DNA of 64,000 bases from Bacteroidales bacterium. Lineage in GTDB: Bacteria > Bacteroidota > Bacteroidia > Bacteroidales > F082. A model generated the notes under the pieces. The model had not been told where the DNA came from, did no database searches, and worked only from the letters and a program-made list of their open reading frames with translations. The position numbers and the translations under genes are program-made. This document shows positions 26,431-36,260 of the stretch, in pieces. Positions within the stretch are counted from its first letter, which is position 1. The number at the start of each line of letters is the position of its first letter. The DNA lies in the NCBI GenBank assembly GCA_016291135.1, contig JAEFAE010000003.1:20516-84515 (forward strand). Direction: 5' to 3'.

Positions 26431-28329
26431 ATGAAGCGATTCTATCTGAAATTAACCATGGGCATTCTGATTGCCTTTGTGCTGGGCTTGATCTCCTGCA
26501 CCAAGGAGAAGGCCACAGGCAGCATCCAAGGCATCGTCACCAATGTCAACACCTCCGAACCCATCCAAGGCGTCAACATCTCGCTCAGCCCGACAGGGGC
26601 CTCGGCAGTGACCGGTAGTGACGGCCGCTATGAGTTCCACAACCTCGAAGTGGGCAACTACACCGTACAAGGCATGAAAGCCGGCTTCGAGAGCAACACC
26701 AAGAACATCAGCATCACGGCGGGCAACGTGTCGTCGGGCGACATGCAGCTGCGTCCCACAGTGAGCGGTTTCCGCCTCAACGTGGAGTACCTCGACTTCA
26801 GCACTAACTTCTCGCAGCTGCAGTTCAAGATCATCAACGCCAGCGCGACCTTGCCGCTGAGCTGGGAGATCATGGAGAGCATGAACTGGATGACTGTCAC
26901 ACCTTCGACGGGCAACCTTCAAGGCGGCCAGGAAGCCACCATTACGGTGAACATCGATCGCTCGCTCATCCCGCAAAGCACTACGGCCAACCTTACTGTG
27001 CGCAGCGCCGACCAAAGTGTGGTCCTGCCCGTGAACGTGAGCGTTTCAGGCAACAACGGTCCGCAGCTTCAACTGAGCGAAACCTTGCTCGACTTCGGCA
27101 CTTCGGCCAACAGCCTGGCTTTCTACGTGATGAACACCGGCCCGGTAGGCACATCGCTCAACTGGGTGTGTTCCAACATCAACGTTAGCTGGCTGACCTT
27201 GATGCCCACCTCGGGTAATACCGCCGGCGGTGCCAGCACCATGGTGACCGCCATCATCGATCGCAGCCAAATCAGCGGCATGGTCTCCACTTCAGTCACG
27301 GTAAACGGCGCGGGCACCTCGCAAGCCATCACCTTCAGCGCAGCGGCCAGCGGCACGGGCACGGCCATCCTTCAGTTGAGCGAAGGCTCGTTGGACTTCG
27401 GCGAGACCGAGACCACCAAGACCTTCCAGGTGAAAAACGTAGGCTCGCCAGGCACGGTGCTCAACTGGAGTATCAATGCTCCATCGGAAAGCTGGCTGAC
27501 CGTCGCTCCGCTTTCGGGTAACACCAATGCGGGCAGCGGTACCCCAGTGACTGTCGTTGTTGACCGTAGCCAACTCCAGAGCAGTGTGTCGGCCAACATT
27601 ATGGTGAGTGGCGGTGGTAACAACTCAAACCTTTCCGTTTCAGTCACCTACGTTGATAACGGTATGGTAGTTCCCAGCGGCCTTCAGTGTTATTACATCT
27701 TCGATGACGGCACGGCCAACGACCTAACCGATAACGGCGTTGATGCTGTGCTGATGAACTCAGCCACCACGGTCGCTGACGGGGCGCGGACTTACCTGAA
27801 GCTCAACATGATTACCGACGACTACTTGAACATCCCCTACAACCTGTTCAGGGGTCTCACCAGCTGGAGCGTCTGCTTCTGGATCAAGGACTTCGGCGCC
27901 GGCAATGTCTTTTCGGGATGGAACACAGGAAGCAGCTCTGCTTACGGTGACGCGCCCCTTTTCTGGGCCATGCAGGACGGCAAGTTCAAGATTAAATGCA
28001 GGAGCAGTTACATGCCTGACGGTGGAGATGCTTTCTCCTACAACTACACCAACATCCAAGCCGACGGTAGTTGGCACTTCGTTGTTGTAACCATGGAATG
28101 CGAGAACAATGTGGGTAACGCCAAACTCTATGTCGATGGCTCGCTGAAAGACCAGATAACCACCACACACCATACAAGCACTATCGGCGATGCCTCCAAG
28201 ATCTCCTTCGGCGGCTCCAAGGACGGCTTATACCCCTTCAGCAGTAGCATGAAGTTGGATAACATCCGCATCTACAACCGCACCATCACTGCAGCCGAGG
28301 TTCAGCTGATCTATAACGCTGAGCGCTAA
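26431..28329 (+). CDS. Lipoprotein: carboxypeptidase-regulatory-like domain, BACON-type repeats, LamG/concanavalin-like domain
   Basis: GLISC lipobox; GIVTNVNTSEPIQGVNISLSPTGASAVTGSDGRYEF; three repeats with WLTVxPxSGNTxxG...VxVDRSQ; C-terminal SWSVCFWIKD...GNAKLYVDGSLKDQ. Confidence 0.85.
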   Translation: MKRFYLKLTMGILIAFVLGLISCTKEKATGSIQGIVTNVNTSEPIQGVNISLSPTGASAVTGSDGRYEFHNLEVGNYTVQGMKAGFESNTKNISITAGNVSSGDMQLRPTVSGFRLNVEYLDFSTNFSQLQFKIINASATLPLSWEIMESMNWMTVTPSTGNLQGGQEATITVNIDRSLIPQSTTANLTVRSADQSVVLPVNVSVSGNNGPQLQLSETLLDFGTSANSLAFYVMNTGPVGTSLNWVCSNINVSWLTLMPTSGNTAGGASTMVTAIIDRSQISGMVSTSVTVNGAGTSQAITFSAAASGTGTAILQLSEGSLDFGETETTKTFQVKNVGSPGTVLNWSINAPSESWLTVAPLSGNTNAGSGTPVTVVVDRSQLQSSVSANIMVSGGGNNSNLSVSVTYVDNGMVVPSGLQCYYIFDDGTANDLTDNGVDAVLMNSATTVADGARTYLKLNMITDDYLNIPYNLFRGLTSWSVCFWIKDFGAGNVFSGWNTGSSSAYGDAPLFWAMQDGKFKIKCRSSYMPDGGDAFSYNYTNIQADGSWHFVVVTMECENNVGNAKLYVDGSLKDQITTTHHTSTIGDASKISFGGSKDGLYPFSSSMKLDNIRIYNRTITAAEVQLIYNAER

Positions 28330-28453
28330 AACCAACCTTTTCTTGAAATGTGAGGGATTTCCGCAAGGGGATCCCTTTTTTTTTGTGCAAACCGGTATCT
28401 GGTTCTCCCCAAAAGTGTATTTTTGCTTTAATCTAACCAAAAATGCTTTTGAT

Positions 28454-29914
28454 ATGAAGAAATATGCTCGCTTATTATGCGCTTCGTTATTATTGGCCAT
28501 GGCCAGTTGTTTAGTGACGCTTTCCTGTAGCCACCGCCCCGAAAGGGTCTATCCTTTGCCGACCCAGCAACAACTGGAATGGCAGCAGCTGGAGACCTAC
28601 GCCTTCATCCATTTCGGACTGAACACGTTCAATGACATGGAATGGGGCTACGGCGACACCCCGGCGGAGACTTTCAATCCTACCGATCTGGACTGCGAAC
28701 AATGGGTGCTGACACTGAAAGCCGCTGGCATGAAGGGAGTGATCTTTACCGCCAAACACCATGATGGGTTCTGTCTCTGGCCCACAGAGACAACAGACTA
28801 TAACATCCGCCATACGCCTTATAAAGACGGCCAAGGCGACGTGGTAGGTGAGCTGTGCGAAGCCTGCCGCAAACATGGCTTGCGGTTTGGCTTGTATCTG
28901 TCGCCTTGGGACCGGCATCAGGCGGACTATGGCAGGGAAGGGTATGTCGCTCTCTACCATCAACAGATTCAGGAACTCTTGGAGCGTTACAGCCCGCTCT
29001 TTGAGTTCTGGTTCGACGGCGCCAACGGCGGCGACGGTTGGTACGGCGGTGCCTGTGAGAAACGCGCTATCGTGGCTTCGGAGTACTATGACTATGAGAA
29101 AGCCCGCGACATCGTGTGGCGCCATAGTCCCCAAGCAGCCATCTTTGGAGGGACGGTGCCCACCTTGCGTTGGATCGGCAACGAAAGGGGATGGGCCGCT
29201 GCCACCCAATGGTGTTCCTATTCCATGGATTATCAGGACCTGAACAACCCCAAACTGCTGGCCACCGGCCTTCCCGACGGGGAGGCGTGGCTACCCGCCG
29301 AGGTGGATGTCTCCATCCGTCCAGGATGGTTCTATCACTCCAGCGAAGATAGCCTGGTGAAAACCGTGGATCAACTCATGGAACTCTACGACCATAGCGT
29401 GGGCCGCAATGCCAACCTGTTGCTGAACTTCCCGGTGAACAAAGAGGGGAGGATCCCGGCCATCGACTCGGCCAACGCCGTGGCATGGCACCAACGACTG
29501 CAAAGCGATTTTGCCCATAATGTGCTGAAAGGCAGCGAGGTGCACGCAAACAGTACGCGGGGACGGGGTTTCAAGGCCTCCAACGTGTTGAAAGAAGGGA
29601 ACTGCTATTGGGCGGTTGAGGATGGCGTCACCTGTGCGGAGCTGGTCTTCACCTTGAAAGAACCAACGAAAATGAATACCTTGGTGTTACAGGAACGTCT
29701 TTCCATGGGCCAGCGTGTGAAAAGCTTCAGTGTCTCCTATCACGCCAACGGTCATTGGCTGCCCATCGAGACAGAGGAGCCCATGACTACCATTGGGCAT
29801 AAGAGAATCATTCGTTTTCAGCCGGTTACGGCCGATCAATTACGAATTAGGTTGCATACCAGAAAAGGCCCCGTCTGCCTGGATCGGGTGGGGGCGTACT
29901 TGGCTGGGGACTAA
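28454..29914 (+). CDS. Alpha-L-fucosidase (GH29 family)
   Basis: FIHFGLNTFNDMEWGYGDTPAETFNPTDLDCEQWV, GVIFTAKHHDGFCLWPTETTDYNIRHTPYKDGQGDVVGE, FGLYLSPWDRHQ, FEFWFDGANGGDGWYGG. Confidence 0.93.
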   Translation: MKKYARLLCASLLLAMASCLVTLSCSHRPERVYPLPTQQQLEWQQLETYAFIHFGLNTFNDMEWGYGDTPAETFNPTDLDCEQWVLTLKAAGMKGVIFTAKHHDGFCLWPTETTDYNIRHTPYKDGQGDVVGELCEACRKHGLRFGLYLSPWDRHQADYGREGYVALYHQQIQELLERYSPLFEFWFDGANGGDGWYGGACEKRAIVASEYYDYEKARDIVWRHSPQAAIFGGTVPTLRWIGNERGWAAATQWCSYSMDYQDLNNPKLLATGLPDGEAWLPAEVDVSIRPGWFYHSSEDSLVKTVDQLMELYDHSVGRNANLLLNFPVNKEGRIPAIDSANAVAWHQRLQSDFAHNVLKGSEVHANSTRGRGFKASNVLKEGNCYWAVEDGVTCAELVFTLKEPTKMNTLVLQERLSMGQRVKSFSVSYHANGHWLPIETEEPMTTIGHKRIIRFQPVTADQLRIRLHTRKGPVCLDRVGAYLAGD

Positions 29915-30666
29915 GCTTGTTCCATCAACGCATCGATCTTAGGCAGGATCTCACCCGACTTGCCTTGGAGATATACATCCGTGATGTAATTCGTGTAGGT
30001 GGACGGTTCCATGTTGATCTCAATGATCTTGGCGCCGTTTCGTTTGGCGATGCCGGGAATCATGTTGGCCGGGCTGACTTGTCCCGAAGTGCCGATGATG
30101 ACGAAGGCGTCGCATTTTTCCGCTGCCTTGACGGAGCCGTAGTAGGCGTCTTCGGGGATGCCCTCGCCAAAGAAGATGAAGTCGGGCTTCATCAGGCCGC
30201 CGCAGTGCTCGCAATGCGGCGGTTCTTCCGTGAGTTTCAAGCGTTTGGCGTCTACCTTTCGTCCGCATTTCGTACAGACGAAGCGCGACATGTTGCCGTG
30301 GAACTCATAGACGGTCTTGTTTCCGGCCACGGTGTGGAGGTCGTCGATGTTCTGGGTGATGACGCAGCTCAGGCGGCCTTCCTGTTCCCACTTGGCCAGG
30401 ACGCGGTGTCCCGGGTTGGGTTGGATGGCGTTGTTGCTGAAGAAGTTGTAGAACACCTCGCGGATGATCTTCCATGAGTCCTTGGTATGCCGGTAGTAGT
30501 AGTCGATGTCGAGCGAGTTGGGGTCGTACTGGTTCCAGATGCCGCCCTCGCCACGGAAGGGCGGGATGCCGCTTTCTGCCGAGGTGCCGGCGCCGGTGAA
30601 TCCCACGATGTTCTTGGCCCCTGAGAGGATACGGGCCGCTTCACGGATGTTGTCTTGCAGTTCCAT
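29911..30666 (-). CDS. cobB: Sir2-family NAD-dependent protein deacylase
   Basis: GFTGAGTSAESGIPPFRGEGGIWNQYDP; VITQNIDDLHTVAG; zinc site CTKCGRK...HCEHCGG. Confidence 0.96.
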   Translation of the reverse strand: MELQDNIREAARILSGAKNIVGFTGAGTSAESGIPPFRGEGGIWNQYDPNSLDIDYYYRHTKDSWKIIREVFYNFFSNNAIQPNPGHRVLAKWEQEGRLSCVITQNIDDLHTVAGNKTVYEFHGNMSRFVCTKCGRKVDAKRLKLTEEPPHCEHCGGLMKPDFIFFGEGIPEDAYYGSVKAAEKCDAFVIIGTSGQVSPANMIPGIAKRNGAKIIEINMEPSTYTNYITDVYLQGKSGEILPKIDALMEQA

Positions 30667-31451
30667 TAGTCTTCGTTATTGAGTGCCAAATCGGCGTCCA
30701 GGTTGTAGGCCCGGAACGAGGCCCTTTCGGCTTGGTTGATAATCAGTTGGAATTTTTTGGCGGTGCCATCGCCCCAGTTGCCCATGAGGGTGGGCGCCTG
30801 CACCAGGTTCTTGATTTCGTCGATGTAGTCCTGTCGGGCGATGTTGTAGGCGCCAAGGCTCACCAGGTGTCGGGTTTCCTGTTGGCAGTCGATGAGTTGG
30901 AAACCGTGTCCGATCAGGAACTGATGGAGGTGATAAAACGCCACCTTGGAGGCGTCGCTCACATGGTGGAACATCGACTCGCCGCAGAATAGCGTCCCCA
31001 GCGAGACCCCGTACAGCCCGCCGACCAAGACCCCTTCGTGGTAGGTCTCGAAGGAATGGGCGAGTCCCATGCGATGGAGCTGGATGTAGGCGTCGAGCAT
31101 CTCGTCGGTGATCCAGGTGCCGAATTGTCCTTCACGGGGTGTTTGGGCGCAGTTTCGCATGACACTTTCAAAGTCCGTGTCGATACGGCATTCGAAGCGC
31201 CCCGAGTGGAGGGTGTGGCGCAACGACTTGGAGACCCGCATCTCGCCGGGCCGGATGACCAGACGGGGATCGAGCGACCACCAGAGCAAGAGTTCCCCTT
31301 CGCTGTACCAGGGGAAAATACCGTTGGCGTAGGCGATGACGAGCCTTTCAGGGGAGAGGTCGCCTCCAAAGGCAAGCAACCCGTCTTTGTTCGCCATGCT
31401 GGCGGGCGGGAAGTTGTAGTCGTCGTCGTTGAGTTGATAGATTCGGTTCAT
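30666..31451 (-). CDS. aat: Leucyl/phenylalanyl-tRNA--protein transferase
   Basis: DGLLAFGGDLSPERLVIAYANGIFPWYSEGELLLWWSLDPRLVI; GESMFHHVSDASKVAFYHLHQFL. Confidence 0.97.
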   Translation of the reverse strand: MNRIYQLNDDDYNFPPASMANKDGLLAFGGDLSPERLVIAYANGIFPWYSEGELLLWWSLDPRLVIRPGEMRVSKSLRHTLHSGRFECRIDTDFESVMRNCAQTPREGQFGTWITDEMLDAYIQLHRMGLAHSFETYHEGVLVGGLYGVSLGTLFCGESMFHHVSDASKVAFYHLHQFLIGHGFQLIDCQQETRHLVSLGAYNIARQDYIDEIKNLVQAPTLMGNWGDGTAKKFQLIINQAERASFRAYNLDADLALNNED

Positions 31452-31552
31452 TTCGATTGGAAGGCAAAGATACAAAAATTAATCGATTTCGCAATGGAAA
31501 TTGCTGTGTAAAATAAAATTTATATATTTGTAGCAAAAATCAATTATGAATG

Positions 31553-32626
31553 ATGAAGAAAACGCTATTGATTATGATGACGCTGGTCACGCCGCTTGCC
31601 CTCCTTGGGCAGGAAGGGAAGGTGGATTCAGTATGGGTGGCTTTTTGGAACCTGGAGAACTTTTTTGATCCTTTTGTGGACAGTACGCTAGCCTATAACG
31701 AATACACGGAACAGGGCGGCCAGCATTGGACGGTGTCGCGGTTCCAACGCAAGCGGAACAACCTCTACAAGGCCATTCTTGCCTTCTCGGAAGGCTCGCC
31801 CATTGGGCTTTTCGGCGTGTGCGAGGTGGAGAACGAATACGTGCTCAATGCCCTGTTTGCCCAGACGCCGTTGCGGCGCTTCCATTACCGTTGGGTCCAT
31901 GAGGACGGCCCGGACCGTCGGGGCATCGATCCGGCCATCGTGTATTCGAAGGACCGTTTCCAGCTGTTGGCCAGCGAGGCGATTCCATACCGAAACCCTT
32001 TGGATCCCAAGGCAGTCTCGCGCGACATTCTTTATGCCAAGTTCTATGACTATAGGGAGGACACCCTTCACTGCTTTGTGAACCACTGGCCCTCGAAGTA
32101 TCGGGGCGAGTTGGAGACGGTGGAGGCTCGGAATGCCGCGGCAAGGATCCTGCGGGCCCGGGTGGATTCCCTGTGTGCGGCTTCGGGTGCGCCGCCCAAG
32201 ATCCTGATCATGGGTGATTTCAACGACACTCCCGAGGCGCCCTGCCTCAGGGAAGCCTTGGGGGCGCTACCGCTCCATGAAATCGCCTTGGGCGACCTCC
32301 GGTTCGGGCCCGCCGAAGGGGAAGACCCATCCTCTTGCCACCGGTTGGTCAACTTGTTTGCGGATCCCGCTTCCTTGGGCTTCAAAGGCACCATAAAGTA
32401 TCGGGAAACTTGGTCGGTATTCGATCAAATAATCGTTTCCAAATCATTGATAAACAATTGTTCACTGCATTGTACTTTAAGTGATGCTCGAATTGTCCAT
32501 GAGGCGTTTTTGCTGGAGGAAGATCCGACGTATCATGGGCAGAAACTGAACCGTACCTACCTGGGGCCGAAGTACCATGGAGGCTATAGCGACCACCTTC
32601 CGGTCATGCTCCTGTTGCGGTATTAG
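31553..32626 (+). CDS. Secreted endonuclease/exonuclease/phosphatase family protein
   Basis: VAFWNLENFFDPFVD; LFGVCEVENEYVL; ILIMGDFNDTPEAP; GGYSDHLPVMLLL. Confidence 0.9.
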   Translation: MKKTLLIMMTLVTPLALLGQEGKVDSVWVAFWNLENFFDPFVDSTLAYNEYTEQGGQHWTVSRFQRKRNNLYKAILAFSEGSPIGLFGVCEVENEYVLNALFAQTPLRRFHYRWVHEDGPDRRGIDPAIVYSKDRFQLLASEAIPYRNPLDPKAVSRDILYAKFYDYREDTLHCFVNHWPSKYRGELETVEARNAAARILRARVDSLCAASGAPPKILIMGDFNDTPEAPCLREALGALPLHEIALGDLRFGPAEGEDPSSCHRLVNLFADPASLGFKGTIKYRETWSVFDQIIVSKSLINNCSLHCTLSDARIVHEAFLLEEDPTYHGQKLNRTYLGPKYHGGYSDHLPVMLLLRY

Positions 32627-35462
32627 CGCAGAGGCGGTTGAAGTCACAGTAGTGGCAGGCGTTGGAGTTGTCGGGTTGGCCGAAGGGAACGGTCGGGTTG
32701 GTCATCGTGGCGAGGGTGTCCGTCAACCACCGTTCCATCATCCCGATAAAGTCTTCGTTGAGGGGCTCGTAGTCGATTCTCAGGTCGAATTGCACCTGTT
32801 GGTAGCGTAAGGCGAACAGGGAGGCGGTGACGTCCTTGGGTGCTGTTTCGGGATGCTCCTTCAGATATAGGTATTTGTATATCAGCAGCTGCATTGCCTT
32901 TTCGGGAATCTGTCGGATTTGTTCCATGGAGGTCTCGTAGTCCCCCAGTTTTTTCGATACCACCACATCCGTTGCAGTCACACGGCCCGTTTTGTAGTCC
33001 ACGATGCGGATCAGGTTGTCGTAGCAGTCGATGCGGTCGGCCGTTCCAGCCAGGATATAGTCCGAGCCATTGACGTGCAGCGTGGTATGCAACAGATGCT
33101 CCAGATGAAGGACGTTGAGCGCATGGGCCGACAGCCGCTCCTCCTCGAATTTCACATAGTGTTGGATCAGTTGGTCGATGGTGAGCCGGTCGAGGTAGTT
33201 GTATCCCGTGTCGGGCAACCCTTGGCTGAAGGCCGTTTCGATGGCCCTTTCTTTGGACAAGCGGACCGCAGGCTTCACCTCTTTCTCGAACCGCTCTTTG
33301 TCGATCAGCGTGTTGAGCCGTTCTTGATAGAGCAATTCAAACGTCTTGTGCACCACGGTGCCGATGACGTTGAATTGGGTTTCTTCCTCCACCGTGTTGT
33401 CCTTGATGCGCAGCACATGCTTCAGGTAGAAACATAGCGGGCATTGGATGAAGGTGGATAGGGAGGTGGGCGCCAACGCACCGTGTGGGTCGTCGGTCTT
33501 GATCTTTTGGTTCAGGCGGGCCATGACTTCCGCGTCTTTGTGGAGGACGAGCCGTTCGGGGAAGTGGGTTTTCTCCATGGGGTTGTCGAAGGTTTCCTCG
33601 ACCAGCTTGATGTTGGGATTGCGTGCCGCCAGTTCATATTGCAGTTGCATGAGGAAACGGCTGGGCTCGCCGCCCCCCACGGAACCCAGGGTGTTGTACA
33701 GGTAGTAGACCCGGCTGGCCCCTTGGAGCTGTCGGTAGAAATGGTAGGCAAAAACGGCTTGTTTTTCTTGATAGTCAGGAAGATGGCATTCTTTCCGGAT
33801 GGAATGTGGAATGAAACTGCCGCCCAGGTTGTTGGCAGGCAGTATGCCCTCGTTGACGCCCACCATGTAGAAGGTCTTGAAATCGAGGTTGCGGGCCTCA
33901 AGGATTCCCATGACTTGAAGGCCGTCGGTGGTGCTGTTGTTGAGTTTGATGCTGAGTTTGTTCGCCACCAGGCGGTAGAGGGTCTCGAGGTCGGCCAGGC
34001 TGTTGACGTAGTCGCGGTGGCGTTCGGTGATGTCCCTCAAGCGGTTGACCGCCTTGCCGGTCTCGCTGATTTGGTTCAAAAGGAAGTGCCCGTCGTGGGT
34101 GTCGTTCTGTTGGACCTTTTGTGCCAGGAAGGCCAGCAGGGCCACCAAAGCCTCCAAAAACGCCTGGGGATGGTTTCCCGTTTGGTTGCCATCCTCGCCG
34201 AAGGGGAGCAGCAGGCGTATGAAGCGGCGCAGGTCTTCGCTGGAGCAACAGGCTTCGAAATCCGCCATCTTGAAGCGGAAGAGCGACTGTTCCTCCACGC
34301 GCTTCCGATAGCGGTCGATCTGGTGGTTTTCCTCCTTGCTGAACACCACTTTGACCAGTTCCTGCTCCAAGAGGCGCAGCACCGGCCAGAGGTACCATCC
34401 TTGGCCGTGGAGGTTGCGACCCTTTCCGTGTAGGGTGAAGCATTCGTGGATGAAATGGTAGAGCGCGGTTTGCCGCATCGGATAACCCATCGAGACCTTG
34501 ACCGTGGGATAGCAAGGACGGTCGGGGATGCCGTTCAAGACGGGAATAATGAGGGTCTCGTCCGCAAGAATGACGGCTGGGTTTGGCTCATGTTCCACTT
34601 CAAGTAAGCTCTGTAATGCTTTGGCTTGTATTGTTTTGCCTTTTACGCTGACAAGATGGATTTCCTTGCTTTCGTGCAGCAGTTGGTCGGAAAAAACGGT
34701 GGGCTTCCAAGGAAGGTTTTGCCGGAGGTAGCGTTGGGCGAAGTAGCCTGCTTCGTTCTGGGGGTCGTCCACGTAGTAGCGGTCGAAATCCCAAACCACC
34801 TCGGTATGGCCCTCGCGGTACAGCGTGTCGATGATCTGTTGCTCGGTTGGGGTGAGGGCGTTGAATCCCGCAAACAGGAAAGAGCGGCGTCCGGTTTTCT
34901 CGAGCAGGCCCTCGGCAGGGAGGTTGGCCAACATCCGGGTGATCATCCCGTAGTAGCCCTTGCCTTGTTGCAACAGCCGTTCCCTGAGTTGCTCGTAGTA
35001 GTAGATCAGGTCGGCGTAGAACTTGAGGTATTGCGCTTCCTTGGGCGTGATTTGCCGGTCGGGCTGCCAAATGCCAAGCCGTTTCTCCGCTTCGATATAG
35101 GAAAAGAGATGGGCGGCATCGACATTGTATTGGTCGATCTCGTCGAAGTCGTCGGCCATTTGGGTGGCCATGCTGCCAAACACGCCGAGGTTGGTTTGGC
35201 GCCTGCGTTCCGAGTCGATGGCGATGAGCTCAAACATCATGTCCACCTTGTCCACCAGACGGAGGCCGCTCCATTGGGTCATGGCTTCCTGGATGGAGTA
35301 CATTTGGGGAAGCCAGATGTCCTCTTGATACAGCTCCTTAAAGCGCGATCGCAGGTAGAAAGCGGCGCGTTTGTTCGGAAAGATCACCGTAAGTTCCTCT
35401 TTCTGAAGGTTATAATGGCTTTTGATGTGTTCGGCGAGACGGTTGATGAAGGAGGAGGGCAT
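32604..35462 (-). CDS. PD-(D/E)XK nuclease family protein, AddB-like, without Walker A
   Basis: C-terminal GTADRIDCYDNLIRIVDYKTG nuclease motif; cysteines CPLC and CHYCDFNRLC; N-terminal LTVIFPNKRAAFYLRSRF. Confidence 0.85.
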   Translation of the reverse strand: MPSSFINRLAEHIKSHYNLQKEELTVIFPNKRAAFYLRSRFKELYQEDIWLPQMYSIQEAMTQWSGLRLVDKVDMMFELIAIDSERRRQTNLGVFGSMATQMADDFDEIDQYNVDAAHLFSYIEAEKRLGIWQPDRQITPKEAQYLKFYADLIYYYEQLRERLLQQGKGYYGMITRMLANLPAEGLLEKTGRRSFLFAGFNALTPTEQQIIDTLYREGHTEVVWDFDRYYVDDPQNEAGYFAQRYLRQNLPWKPTVFSDQLLHESKEIHLVSVKGKTIQAKALQSLLEVEHEPNPAVILADETLIIPVLNGIPDRPCYPTVKVSMGYPMRQTALYHFIHECFTLHGKGRNLHGQGWYLWPVLRLLEQELVKVVFSKEENHQIDRYRKRVEEQSLFRFKMADFEACCSSEDLRRFIRLLLPFGEDGNQTGNHPQAFLEALVALLAFLAQKVQQNDTHDGHFLLNQISETGKAVNRLRDITERHRDYVNSLADLETLYRLVANKLSIKLNNSTTDGLQVMGILEARNLDFKTFYMVGVNEGILPANNLGGSFIPHSIRKECHLPDYQEKQAVFAYHFYRQLQGASRVYYLYNTLGSVGGGEPSRFLMQLQYELAARNPNIKLVEETFDNPMEKTHFPERLVLHKDAEVMARLNQKIKTDDPHGALAPTSLSTFIQCPLCFYLKHVLRIKDNTVEEETQFNVIGTVVHKTFELLYQERLNTLIDKERFEKEVKPAVRLSKERAIETAFSQGLPDTGYNYLDRLTIDQLIQHYVKFEEERLSAHALNVLHLEHLLHTTLHVNGSDYILAGTADRIDCYDNLIRIVDYKTGRVTATDVVVSKKLGDYETSMEQIRQIPEKAMQLLIYKYLYLKEHPETAPKDVTASLFALRYQQVQFDLRIDYEPLNEDFIGMMERWLTDTLATMTNPTVPFGQPDNSNACHYCDFNRLCANTATGA

Positions 35463-35501
35463 GGGACTGATGTTGATGAGGTGAGTGATGGGAGGGAATG
35501 G

Positions 35502-36260
35502 TCAGACGGGTGAGGTCGTGGAGGTTTCTTTTTGGATGTGTGTCCGGTAAAACAGGTCGATTTGTTGGAATTGCTCGATTTTGCCGATGTCGAACCAGTA
35601 ATCCGGATGGATCGCTATGGACCGGACCCGATGTTGGGCGGCCGCTTGCAGGTAGAGGTCGATGATGCTGTAGCGTTGAAGAGGCAAGTGCGCGAACAAT
35701 TCGGGTTTGAAGATATGCATTCCGTTGAATGCCAGTTCTTTATACATTGTTTTGGGTCCGTTGACCCATTTATATTGGTTTTCCTTGAGTTGTTTCCATC
35801 CAATCAACAAATCCTGATCGTCGAAGAGCAGTTTGCGTGTGGTGTCGCGGTCTTGGGTGAGCAGCCAGGCGTCGTCGTCGGAGGCAAGGAACCGCTCATA
35901 ATGGGTGCGGAGCGGGGTGTCGCTCAGGATGTCAACGTTGTGGACCAAGACGGCCTGGGTGTCGTGGAAGAAAGGAAGGGCCTGGACGATGCCGCCCCCC
36001 GTGTCCATCAGGGCGCCCCGTTCGTCGGAAACATAAATGGCGGCATCGAAGGGGTGGGTGTCGAGAAAACGGATCACCTGCTCGCCATAATGATGGATGT
36101 TGACGATGATGGTGTCGAACCCATGACGAATGAGGTTTTCGATGTTGTGTTGCAGGAGGGGCTTCCCGGCGACTTCGACAAGGGCCTTGGGGCGGTCTTG
36201 GGTCAGCGCCTTGAGGCGGGTGCCAAGACCGGCGGCGAGAAGCATGGCGGTGCTATTCAT
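35502..36260 (-). CDS. Sugar-1-phosphate nucleotidyltransferase, MurU-like
   Basis: MNSTAMLLAAGLGTRLKALTQDRPKALVEVAGKPLLQHNIENLIRHGFDTIIVNIHHYGEQVIRFL. Confidence 0.85.
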   Translation of the reverse strand: MNSTAMLLAAGLGTRLKALTQDRPKALVEVAGKPLLQHNIENLIRHGFDTIIVNIHHYGEQVIRFLDTHPFDAAIYVSDERGALMDTGGGIVQALPFFHDTQAVLVHNVDILSDTPLRTHYERFLASDDDAWLLTQDRDTTRKLLFDDQDLLIGWKQLKENQYKWVNGPKTMYKELAFNGMHIFKPELFAHLPLQRYSIIDLYLQAAAQHRVRSIAIHPDYWFDIGKIEQFQQIDLFYRTHIQKETSTTSPV

